The position numbers and the translations under genes are program-made. Shown here piece by piece: positions 27,186-34,377 of a DNA stretch of 64,000 bases. Under the pieces are notes generated by a model. It saw nothing but the letters and a program-made list of their open reading frames with translations. It was not told the origin of the DNA and did no database searches. The stretch is from a virus: IMG/VR virus record IMGVR_UViG_3300035703_000010, positions 62,001 through 126,000 of that record; one strand, 5' to 3'. Every line of letters begins with the position of its first letter. Position 1 is the first letter of the stretch.

Positions 27186-28187
27186 ATGAAAATGCTGAAC
27201 AACAAATTTCTAAGTACATTAACGTTATTATTTATTGTTTCATGTGGTTCCGATGCTGCTGATATAAATGAAGGAGATTGTGAACAGCAAAAACAAAGTT
27301 CTTCAACTTTGTCTTCTCAGTCTTCTTCTGTAACTTCTTCTGTAACTTCAGGCGGAGGTGAGAAACAAGATCAACCTGTTTCTACAGCAGGTGCTGGAGG
27401 ATCTTCTCAATTACCTTCATACGATGTACCAACTCCTGATGAAATATCTTCTAGATTGCATTCATGTCATAAACTTTCTTATTCTCAGCTTGGAAACTTC
27501 TTAAGAGCTCGAGGAGCAGCGATTCCGTTTGGTAGCGTTTCAGATGTTAGAACTACTCAAGTTTCAGTGTTCGGAATGACTCAAACATTAGGATCTATAT
27601 TCGGCGGAAGCGGAGCGTCATGTGAGATGGCTGTTACTGTAGCAAATGGAACAAACGATCCTATTTGCCAAGGAAATGAAGTTTGTTTTTGCAACCAAGA
27701 CGATAAGATGAATCAAGTTAATCGTAGCTGTCTAGACGTAGGAAATAACTCTCCTGATGCCGCAGATGGATATTGCGTCGCAAAACCTGCTACTGCAGGT
27801 TATTTGTACTTTACTGGTAAAGATGCATTAGGAGTTCCTAAATTAGATTCTAGATTAGGAGAGAAAGATGAACATACGACTGCATCTGCAATGAGGTTGA
27901 TGGATATTTTCATTCAATCAGCGCCACAAATTATTGCAAATATTAGCGATCCTTCTAAAGCTCCTGCATGTACATTAAATGGTAAAAACAAACCGATGTT
28001 TGCTGCTGATGGAAGTTGTATAGAGGAATCAGTAAGCTGTTTGATAGGAATTCCAGCTACTGAAGATCATATGCTTCTTTGTAATTTATTGGTTGGAAAA
28101 GCTAATTCAAATGATGCGACTGATGTAATGAAAAAAAGAAATATCGCAGTATCTGTTTTGTTGTCTGCAGCACATTCATGTCAATGA
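27186..28187 (+). CDS. Lipoprotein, partner of the cytochrome-like and Tat proteins
   Basis: A 333-residue protein. ATG 27186 is preferred because MKMLNNKFLSTLTLLFIVSC is a clean lipoprotein signal peptide with cleavage before Cys20; an in-frame ATG at 27165 lies within the previous gene. A Ser-rich and Gly-rich linker (about 35-80) follows. The mature part has many cysteines and a conserved-looking LHSCHKLSYSQLGNFLRARG near residues 92-111. Only 1 bp separates it from the preceding stop and 13 bp from the next start, so the three genes form one operon. No enzyme domain is recognised. I infer an envelope partner of its neighbours. Confidence 0.7.
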   Translation: MKMLNNKFLSTLTLLFIVSCGSDAADINEGDCEQQKQSSSTLSSQSSSVTSSVTSGGGEKQDQPVSTAGAGGSSQLPSYDVPTPDEISSRLHSCHKLSYSQLGNFLRARGAAIPFGSVSDVRTTQVSVFGMTQTLGSIFGGSGASCEMAVTVANGTNDPICQGNEVCFCNQDDKMNQVNRSCLDVGNNSPDAADGYCVAKPATAGYLYFTGKDALGVPKLDSRLGEKDEHTTASAMRLMDIFIQSAPQIIANISDPSKAPACTLNGKNKPMFAADGSCIEESVSCLIGIPATEDHMLLCNLLVGKANSNDATDVMKKRNIAVSVLLSAAHSCQ

Positions 28188-28200
28188 AGGAAAATAAAAA

Positions 28201-29805
28201 ATGTCAAACTGGAAATTAAAAGATCTTCGTAATGATAGACGTAGAACATTCTTAAAAATGTGTACTGTCGCAGCTGCAGTCGCAGGAATAGAAAGAACAA
28301 AATTACTAAATTTCCTTGCTGATGAAGGCGGCTATGGTTTAGCAGAAGCAGCTGGATCTACTTATGGACGATCATTGCTTGTTCCTTCGCCAAATGGAGT
28401 TTATGCATGGTTCCAAGAATTGTGGCCTGTTGCTGATGTTGGTCTAAAAGCTTGTCAAAACGCTAATGTTCCTGGATTGTCTTCAAACTTTGGAGGAACA
28501 TCATCTTATCTTTACACGTCTCAAAGAGGATATAACCCAGCAAATGGATACAGAGGAACTTATACAACTGGTAAAGGAAATCAAATGCCATCTTTGCCGA
28601 TGGGCGTAAAATCTTGGGACGGAGGAGACAAACCTTTCTTTTATGGTCCTGATGCTCCATGGTTTGACCATGTTTCTGGAAAACCGAAATATCCTGTGAC
28701 AGCATTCATGTCAGGAAAAGATGAAACTCATACAGAATTTCCAATTTCTCACATGTCTTTATCTGGAAATTCAACTCTTCAAGCAGCATTAGCTTCATTA
28801 GGCGCAGCAGGATCTTCTGCAATAGTTCCTGTCTTAGGTATAGATCCAGTAAAATATGGTCGTGCCCCTGGAGCTCCTGAGGTTGCGACAGTTCCAAGTT
28901 CTTTAGGTATGATTGACTTGTTTAATAGCGCTGCAAGCCAATTTACATTATTGAATAAAACTGATCAAGAATTGTTTGAGACATATTACAAGGCTCTTGT
29001 AGGTTTGAGAAAGTCTTCAAATAAATCATCATGGATTCCACAGATGTCAATAACCAAGAATTCTGCTAGAATCATTGGGTTAAATTTTGCATCTCAACTT
29101 ACTCCAACATCTCAAGATTTGGTCGATTTTGGTATTCAAGAAATGGTTGACAATGTAACTTCTAATTCAAATTATATGACTGCTGCTCAAAGAGCCGGAA
29201 TAGAAGAATTTGGAAGGGTTTTAATTGTAGTTGCAAAAGCATTTACGCTAGGATTATCTAAAACTGCAATTGTAGCCTTATCTCCAGGTCCGACTAGCGA
29301 CACGACCTTCACGGATCCTCACGTTACATTTGATAATTCTACCTTATTAAACCAAGGAAGAAATACTACGAAACATTTAGGGAAGGTTCTAGATGGTTTC
29401 TATAACTATTTATCGCAACAGGTGGATCCTGAAAGCCCTTCTGAGAAGTTAGATAAAAGCACTGTCTTTGTTGCTTATGGAGACACTCCTCATACTCCGT
29501 TAGTAGGGTCTACATGGCCTGACGCAACTCCTGATGCTTGTAATTGGATGTATGTTATGGATCCTCGTGGTCATATAAAGAATGGATGGTTCGGCCATGT
29601 TTATGCTAATAAAGTTAATAATCGAAATGCAGTAGGGTTTAATCCTTTAACAGGTATGGATGATGTCACAAAGACGTCTGAGCAAGTTTCTGCTTTTGCT
29701 TCAACTGCAACAGTATTTTCAGTAGCAAACGGAGATTCTAATAAGGCATCTGAATATGGAAATTCTCCTAACATCGTTTCAGGATTGATTAATAGCATAA
29801 AATGA
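28201..29805 (+). CDS. Tat-exported DUF1501/DUF1552-like protein
   Basis: A 534-residue protein. The N-terminus carries a twin-arginine export signal (RRRTFLK, Arg14-Arg15) followed by an Ala-rich stretch. Downstream, VPSPNGVYAWFQE (about 61-73) recalls the PNGV motif of DUF1552, and the C-terminal VFVAYGDTPHTPLV and the later GHIKNGWFGHVY resemble the tail of DUF1501 proteins. These families belong to the alkaline phosphatase/sulfatase-like superfamily and are usually encoded beside cytochrome-type DUF1592/1588/1585 proteins, as here. It would fold in the cytoplasm, possibly with a cofactor, and cross the membrane through Tat. The start follows GAAGGA. No function is established for the families. 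Confidence 0.75.
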   Translation: MSNWKLKDLRNDRRRTFLKMCTVAAAVAGIERTKLLNFLADEGGYGLAEAAGSTYGRSLLVPSPNGVYAWFQELWPVADVGLKACQNANVPGLSSNFGGTSSYLYTSQRGYNPANGYRGTYTTGKGNQMPSLPMGVKSWDGGDKPFFYGPDAPWFDHVSGKPKYPVTAFMSGKDETHTEFPISHMSLSGNSTLQAALASLGAAGSSAIVPVLGIDPVKYGRAPGAPEVATVPSSLGMIDLFNSAASQFTLLNKTDQELFETYYKALVGLRKSSNKSSWIPQMSITKNSARIIGLNFASQLTPTSQDLVDFGIQEMVDNVTSNSNYMTAAQRAGIEEFGRVLIVVAKAFTLGLSKTAIVALSPGPTSDTTFTDPHVTFDNSTLLNQGRNTTKHLGKVLDGFYNYLSQQVDPESPSEKLDKSTVFVAYGDTPHTPLVGSTWPDATPDACNWMYVMDPRGHIKNGWFGHVYANKVNNRNAVGFNPLTGMDDVTKTSEQVSAFASTATVFSVANGDSNKASEYGNSPNIVSGLINSIK

Positions 29806-29834
29806 TTTTTTAATATTTTCGCATATTTAATGAA

Positions 29835-30608
29835 ATGCAAGACAAGCTAATAAAAGAATACGTTCGTCTAGTTTTAGAAAAAATCCGAACCGTCAAAAAA
29901 GGTTCTCCGTTTGGAGACAGGTTTGACGTTAGAAAGTTTAAATCTCTTGAAAACATAGAATTCATGAAAGCTTATGCTGATTCATTCCTTGAAATGTTAG
30001 GTGAAGGTTCTTCTAGAGTTGCTTACGCTTTATCAAGCAATAAAGTTCTTAAGATAGCATTAAATAAAAAAGGTATTGATCAAAACATTGCAGAATTAGA
30101 TGTTTTTACGAACCCGTTGACAAAACCGATGATATCTAAAATCCAAGATTATGATAATGACTATAGATGGTTGATTGCTGATTCTGTAAGAATTTTTAAT
30201 AATGAATCTGAATTTGAAAAAGAGACAGGATTAGCTTTCCAAAGTTTTGTAGAAGAAGTAAAAAATGCTCTAGTAAAATCTGTTCCACCTGAATCTGAGC
30301 TTGCAGCAAACACAGTAAAAACAATAGAAAATTCTGAATTGATGTTAGGAGATGTTGCTAGGATAGAACATTGGGGTAAATCAGCGGATGGAAGGGTTGT
30401 TTTGTTAGATTACGGCTTTACAAAAGAAGTTTGGAAGACTCATTATGCTAAAAAAGCACCTCCAAAGCCTCCTCGTAATCCTAAAAAATTACGAAATATA
30501 GAAGATCCTATTGCGTATGCGTCTACAGAAAAAGCTACAATTCCTGTAAAGAAAACTGATGATTTGCCTACATTGCCACTAACGATATCTACACGTCGTG
30601 TAGATTAA
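29835..30608 (+). CDS. Protein kinase-fold protein with DYG motif
   Basis: A 257-residue protein. The N-terminus again has a short amphipathic helix (KLIKEYVRLVLEKIRT). Kinase-like elements follow in order: a Gly-rich loop LGEGSSRVAY (55-64), a beta-3 lysine in VLKIAL (Lys73), an acidic residue in the next helix (Glu87), and VLLDYGFT (Asp192-Tyr-Gly), which stands in for the DFG metal-binding loop. The usual HRD catalytic loop is not obvious; GDVARIEHWG (172-181) occupies its place. Thus it could be an atypical kinase or an inactive one. The C-terminal 55 residues are Pro/Lys-rich. Similar proteins occur in other large myoviruses without known function. Confidence 0.6.
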   Translation: MQDKLIKEYVRLVLEKIRTVKKGSPFGDRFDVRKFKSLENIEFMKAYADSFLEMLGEGSSRVAYALSSNKVLKIALNKKGIDQNIAELDVFTNPLTKPMISKIQDYDNDYRWLIADSVRIFNNESEFEKETGLAFQSFVEEVKNALVKSVPPESELAANTVKTIENSELMLGDVARIEHWGKSADGRVVLLDYGFTKEVWKTHYAKKAPPKPPRNPKKLRNIEDPIAYASTEKATIPVKKTDDLPTLPLTISTRRVD

Positions 30609-30825
30609 AATGGTATAGTATTTTTTATGAAGACGCATGAAGCTTATCGTGTGTATTCATTAATTCATGTTTGATTAAGTAGTTTATCTTCTTTTCTTAA
30701 ATGAAAGGTCTTCATAGATCTCTCATTTTTTTGCTTTGTACACGACATGTCATAAGTAGTATCTTTTTATCACCGGCAACACCAAGCCGACATAGATTAA
30801 ATCGAAATAAATCGGAGAATATTTT

Positions 30826-31092
30826 ATGCCTAAGAATAAGAAGAATGATGTAACGACAAACAAGCATGCAACTATTCGTACTCGTCGTGATCGTACTGGC
30901 AAGCTTCGTACTGAGACAGCTCGTCGAGATGATGGATTCAATGCAGCATTGACAACAGACGTTCGTAATGATTCGACTAGATTCTTTATTGATTTTGATC
31001 AACAAACTGTCGAGTTTAGTGGCCGTGAAGCACGAACACTTTATCGCCTCCTACGTACTCATTACGAGTACACAGGCAAGCCGCGTCGTTGA
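30826..31092 (+). CDS. Small basic protein, unknown
   Basis: An 88-residue protein with a GGAGA ribosome binding site before ATG 30826. The first half is Lys/Arg/Thr-rich and probably disordered; the second half reads FFIDFDQQTVEFSGREARTLYRLLRTHYE, a strand followed by a helix. No family is recognised. A good terminator follows directly, and a 217-base gene-free leader precedes it, so it forms its own transcription unit. Confidence 0.65.
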   Translation: MPKNKKNDVTTNKHATIRTRRDRTGKLRTETARRDDGFNAALTTDVRNDSTRFFIDFDQQTVEFSGREARTLYRLLRTHYEYTGKPRR

Positions 31093-31117
31093 TTTATTAA
31101 AAGTTAATTAGCTTTTT

Positions 31118-31150
31118 GGAGAGATTGAGAAATATCTCTCCTTTTATTTT
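31118..31150 (+). terminator. Rho-independent terminator
   Basis: An 8-bp perfect stem (31118-31125 with 31134-31141) with an 8-base loop, followed by a TTTTATTTTA run. It closes the small basic gene just upstream. Confidence 0.8.
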
Positions 31151-31170
31151 ATAAGAAAGAAGGTACTAAA

Positions 31171-31695
31171 ATGGAAATTAGCAAGCAGACTGCAATGTCA
31201 CTAATTAAGGTACTCTGTCATTATAACTCTTTAACGATGACAGGAGGCAATTATCCTATCATCGATAACACGGATGATATTTTAAGAGATTTTGAGAATT
31301 TTGTTTTAGGATTCGATGAAGAGCAAAAAACATTTGCTGACCTTTTTAGGGTCGATGGTGATATTTACCCGGAATCTTTGTGCGAATTACCTTCATTAAA
31401 TGGTCACATCAATAACTCTTGCATTGGAGAATCAGGAGAGGATGTGAATGTTTCATTTAAAAACGTTGTTCACGATGATTCAGAAGAAATTGATACTTTC
31501 CTTATGATTGATAAAGGAAGAGATTCAATCGGTCCAGTTACGTATATCAGGTTGTGTGATAGAGAGCTACAAGTAGCTACAGGCCAAGGTAGCGATAGAA
31601 CTTGGCATTATTTTGATATTGAGAATGTTCCTTCATCATGGGCTAGGGTTTTTGGTCAAGACTCAAGCTATTTTAGAGTTATTAACTGGCAGTAA
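31171..31695 (+). CDS. Unknown acidic protein
   Basis: A 174-residue acidic protein starting at ATG 31171, with AAGAAAGAAGG upstream. No domain is recognised. It contains three cysteine residues and a C-terminal alpha/beta segment with YFDIENVPSSWARVFGQDS. It lies between two hairpin elements, a terminator before and a long inverted repeat after, so it may be a single-gene transcript, possibly an early gene. Confidence 0.6.
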   Translation: MEISKQTAMSLIKVLCHYNSLTMTGGNYPIIDNTDDILRDFENFVLGFDEEQKTFADLFRVDGDIYPESLCELPSLNGHINNSCIGESGEDVNVSFKNVVHDDSEEIDTFLMIDKGRDSIGPVTYIRLCDRELQVATGQGSDRTWHYFDIENVPSSWARVFGQDSSYFRVINWQ

Positions 31696-31710
31696 ATTGA
31701 CACTGTAACA

Positions 31711-31773
31711 AATAATTTGTGCCACGTTACTAGTTTTAATTTGATATGTATTGGTAACGTGGCACACATTATT
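31711..31773. repeat. Long near-perfect inverted repeat (20-bp arms)
   Basis: Arms 31711-31730 and 31754-31773 pair at 19 of 20 positions (mismatch at 31717/31767), including a perfect 13-bp core built on TGTGCCACGTTAC, around a 23-base AT-rich loop. No T-run follows, so it is not a standard terminator. It lies between two small genes and could be an operator, an RNA processing stem or a translational control element for the following gene. Confidence 0.75.
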
Positions 31774-31971
31774 AAACCTTCTACAGTTGCAATAACGTTA
31801 TTAAAAACTAGAGACGAATTAAATGGTCTATTAGAGCTGATTCGTTCCTGGAGATTAAAGGGTATTAATGGTTCTGGTGTCGTTCCTATAGCAATTTTAC
31901 CTCTAGAAGCAAAACTAGAAAAATCTATTAAAGATATAGAAGCTATGATAAAAATTGCAGCAAACGTTTAA
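31759..31971 (+). CDS. Small hypothetical protein
   Basis: The frame is open from TTG 31717, but that start would lie inside the inverted repeat. I take GTG 31759 (70 residues) as a candidate start; neither has a clear ribosome binding site. The sequence is helical, with LLKTRDELNGLLELIRSWRL and a final IKDIEAMIKIAANV. No function is assigned. Both start and coding status are uncertain. Confidence 0.4.
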   Translation: MAHIIKPSTVAITLLKTRDELNGLLELIRSWRLKGINGSGVVPIAILPLEAKLEKSIKDIEAMIKIAANV

Positions 31972-32000
31972 AAATCTTGCAATTGATGTATTTTGTTTTT

Positions 32001-32180
32001 ATGTCTGCAACAACAGAAACGTTATTATTACAAATTATTTCATTAGAAGAAAAATTAGCAGAGTCAAAACTAAAAGGTGAAGATTGTACTAATTTAGAAG
32101 ATTCTTTATTTGAATTAAAGAATCGTTTTGCGTCTTTAAATGAAACATTAAATAAAAACCAAAATGTTTTAAAAGGATAA
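32001..32180 (+). CDS. Small coiled-coil protein
   Basis: A 59-residue protein from ATG 32001 (a TTG at 31977 is also in frame). Nearly the whole chain is one heptad-patterned helix: LLLQIISLEEKLAESKLKG and LEDSLFELKNRFASLNETL. It is probably an oligomerising small protein. No ribosome binding site is evident. It is 2 bp from the next gene. Confidence 0.5.
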   Translation: MSATTETLLLQIISLEEKLAESKLKGEDCTNLEDSLFELKNRFASLNETLNKNQNVLKG

Positions 32181-32182
32181 TT

Positions 32183-32401
32183 ATGCAAAGAGTAGATCTA
32201 TACCAACCACTAATTCATTCTAGAGTAGGAGCTCCTCCTCTTGTTATCAACGTTGGAGTGAATCGTTCAGGAGCAGAAACGATGGGAGGTCCAATTGAAA
32301 ATGCAATTAGACCAGAAGCATATGTTCTTTTATCTGCATTGCCAGACGAATTAAAAGAAAGAGTTAAAACTGCTATACAAGCTTTAATTTCATCTATGTG
32401 A
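32183..32401 (+). CDS. Small hypothetical protein upstream of endolysin
   Basis: A 72-residue protein starting at ATG 32183 after AAAGGA. It has a Pro/Gly/Val-rich first half and a helical end (ELKERVKTAIQALISSM). There is no transmembrane segment, so it is not an obvious holin. Its stop overlaps a possible GTG start of the endolysin gene. Confidence 0.55.
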   Translation: MQRVDLYQPLIHSRVGAPPLVINVGVNRSGAETMGGPIENAIRPEAYVLLSALPDELKERVKTAIQALISSM

Positions 32402-33195
32402 TTTTTATGATTCAAATTCTTCGATTAGGGTCTTCAGGAGATGACGTAGAAAGATGGCAAAATTTTTTACGAGGCCAATCTCCAAATAGTTCTATTATAG
32501 TAACAGGAAACTTTGATTCGAAAACTGAATTAGAGACTAAGTCTTTTCAATCTCGTAAAGGTTTGGTTCCTGATGGAATTGTCGGTCCTAAGACTTTGTC
32601 AACTGCATTACAAGCAGGATATCCTTTAATGGATGACCCTACTGCATCGATGGATGGTCCAAACTGGCCACCTAGGCCTTCTGAAAATCCTTTATCGTCA
32701 GTTGAACGAGAAAAAGTTTTTGGTAAATTTTCACATGTAGCAGCTCCTACACAATCCAATCCAGAAGCGATTACAATTACGGGAGATTGGATTAAAAAGA
32801 ATATTTCAAATGTAAACATTCCACAATTAAGTGGAACTCCCGGAGCTCCTAAGTCGTGTAATATTACGATTCATAATAGCATTTCAAAACAGTTTGTTGA
32901 TCTTTTTAATGAATGGGATAATGCTGGATTATTGTATCTTATTATGTCTTGGGGAGGTTCTTGGTCTCCAAGATTTATAAGAGGATCTAGAACAACATTA
33001 TCTAATCATGCATGGGCAACAGCATTTGATATTAATGTTCAATGGAATGGTTTAGGTGTTCAACCTGCTTTAAGAGGTGAAACAGGATCTGTTAGAGAAC
33101 TTGTAGAGATTGCATATAATCATGGATTCTATTGGGGTGGATGGTTCCAAAAAAGACCTGACGGTATGCACTTTGAAGCTTTTAAAATACTTTGA
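32398..33195 (+). CDS. Endolysin: peptidoglycan-binding domain plus M15 D,D/L,D-peptidase
   Basis: A 265-residue protein (GTG 32398 overlapping the previous stop, or ATG 32407). The N-terminal 65 residues are a PGRP/peptidoglycan-binding type 1 domain: LRLGSSGDDVERWQNFL, then VPDGIVGPKTLSTALQ. The C-terminal half is an M15/VanY-like zinc peptidase with SNHAWATAFDIN (His and Asp ligands, about residues 201-212) and DGMHFEAF (last zinc His with Glu, about 255-262). It should cut peptide crosslinks in the cell wall at lysis or entry. There is no signal peptide, so release needs a holin, which I do not see here. Confidence 0.85.
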   Translation: MIFMIQILRLGSSGDDVERWQNFLRGQSPNSSIIVTGNFDSKTELETKSFQSRKGLVPDGIVGPKTLSTALQAGYPLMDDPTASMDGPNWPPRPSENPLSSVEREKVFGKFSHVAAPTQSNPEAITITGDWIKKNISNVNIPQLSGTPGAPKSCNITIHNSISKQFVDLFNEWDNAGLLYLIMSWGGSWSPRFIRGSRTTLSNHAWATAFDINVQWNGLGVQPALRGETGSVRELVEIAYNHGFYWGGWFQKRPDGMHFEAFKIL

Positions 33196-33235
33196 ATTGT
33201 CATTTTTTTATCAATGATGATAGTTAATCATTGAA

Positions 33236-33640
33236 ATGGCAATAATCAACAGAGATATATCAAGGTCTAGAAAAGCATATTCATACTATAGACCGCGACC
33301 TATATATCGAGCTATAGCTACAGAGGAACAGATGAATAATGTTAATGATGCTATGAAGCAAGTTGAAGCGATGAGGCAAATGGTCAATACCATTAATTCT
33401 ACATCTGATGCTATCGTTTGGAATGAGATACCCTCAGGAGCAGTTGACGGAAGCAATGCTTCTTTTGATTTGCAACATACTCCTGAGTTAAATGGAAAAG
33501 TTCTTATTTTCGTAAACGGAGTTCTACAAGAACGTCATGATTCTTCAGCAGATTATAATCTTGTTGGAAAAACAATCACGTTTACTTCCCCTCCTCGTAG
33601 AGACTCAAAGATACTTGTCACATACGCAAAAGCAACTTAA
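33236..33640 (+). CDS. Small tail-fiber-like structural protein
   Basis: A 134-residue protein starting at ATG 33236. The N-terminal half is Arg/Tyr-rich then helical; the C-terminal half has a beta module (KVLIFVNGVLQERH then DYNLVGKTITFTSPP and KILVTYAK) that resembles repeats found in phage tail fiber proteins, and the same type of module (VYLNGVRLSYGDDYIIS) ends the large minus-strand fiber protein. A role in fiber or its assembly is likely. It converges with the minus-strand gene after 10 bp. Confidence 0.6.
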   Translation: MAIINRDISRSRKAYSYYRPRPIYRAIATEEQMNNVNDAMKQVEAMRQMVNTINSTSDAIVWNEIPSGAVDGSNASFDLQHTPELNGKVLIFVNGVLQERHDSSADYNLVGKTITFTSPPRRDSKILVTYAKAT

Positions 33641-33649
33641 ATTATTTGC

Positions 33650-34249
33650 TTAAACTTCTTTTGGTTTTCTTCCTCTTTTTTTTAATGAATTTTCTTTATT
33701 AAGGATTGAGGATTCTTTTGCTTTCTTTTTTCGCTCAGCAATATCGATTGCTGCTCTTCCAATTTTTGTGTTTGGATTTTTGTCTGGTCTAACTTTTTGA
33801 ATTTCTTCTTTAACTTCAACTTCTTTTTTCAATTCATTTTTTTCAGTTGCTTTTAAAGCAACTTCATGGTTCTTTTTCAAGACAACCATTTTTTCAATAT
33901 CTTGTTTTAGGAATACTGTTTCTCCTTGTTTTGAGAAAAACAATCTTTCAGCATCTAATGATACGCTTTTTACGAATGATATCATACTGTTAAAAACGCT
34001 GTCTAAAAATGAAAAAATTTCTTTAGAAACTTTTCCTTGTGAAGCTAATTCTTTTAGTTCATTCTTTTGTTGCTTTATATGCTTTTCTATTTTTTCGACA
34101 GATTCTTTAGAACCTAAAACGTAACCGTCCAATCTTTTTAAGCCTTCTATTAGATTGTTTAATTGTGACGTTTTAGTCTCAACTATCTCTGAAAGAATTT
34201 CTATTCTAGTTGTTAATGTTTTTGGATCAAATGCTTGTTGTTCACTCAT
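33650..34249 (-). CDS. Coiled-coil protein with basic AT-hook-like tail
   Basis: A 199-residue, highly charged helical protein on the minus strand, with a GAGG ribosome binding site 5 bases before its ATG at 34249. Heptad-like spacing runs through most of the first 140 residues. The C-terminus is Lys/Arg-rich and ends SLKKRGRKPKEV, similar to an AT-hook (RGRKP), which could bind AT-rich DNA. It lies downstream of the minus-strand fiber gene, separated by a terminator, so its expression may need read-through. A fiber chaperone role is an alternative. Confidence 0.6.
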   Translation of the reverse strand: MSEQQAFDPKTLTTRIEILSEIVETKTSQLNNLIEGLKRLDGYVLGSKESVEKIEKHIKQQKNELKELASQGKVSKEIFSFLDSVFNSMISFVKSVSLDAERLFFSKQGETVFLKQDIEKMVVLKKNHEVALKATEKNELKKEVEVKEEIQKVRPDKNPNTKIGRAAIDIAERKKKAKESSILNKENSLKKRGRKPKEV

Positions 34250-34294
34250 GAAAGCCTCAAAAGTATTACTAAATTATTTATTAAATATTCTTTA

Positions 34295-34331
34295 GTAAAA
34301 ATAAAAAGGCCTGAAGTTTCCTTCAGGCCTT
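34295..34331 (-). terminator. Rho-independent terminator after minus-strand fiber gene
   Basis: A perfect 11-bp stem (34306-34316 with 34321-34331) is followed on the minus strand by CCTTTTTATTTTTA. The minus-strand loop is GAAA, and the stem carries the same AAGGCC core as the capsid gene terminator. Confidence 0.88.
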
Positions 34332-34377
34332 CCCAGATCAGTCAGTCTAGATCTGTGTCGATATTAGTTTCCTAATA

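Noticed and set aside
25721-29805. Cassette explained as a chimeric assembly with bacterial DNA
   Set aside because: Flanking genes are phage-like, base composition and small-gene style are continuous, and no break is visible; read mapping would still be needed to exclude it.
30712-31005. Minus-strand frames of 97 and 63 codons
   Set aside because: They lie opposite the small basic gene, which has its own ribosome binding site and terminator; the antisense products are Cys/Ile/Ser-rich noise.
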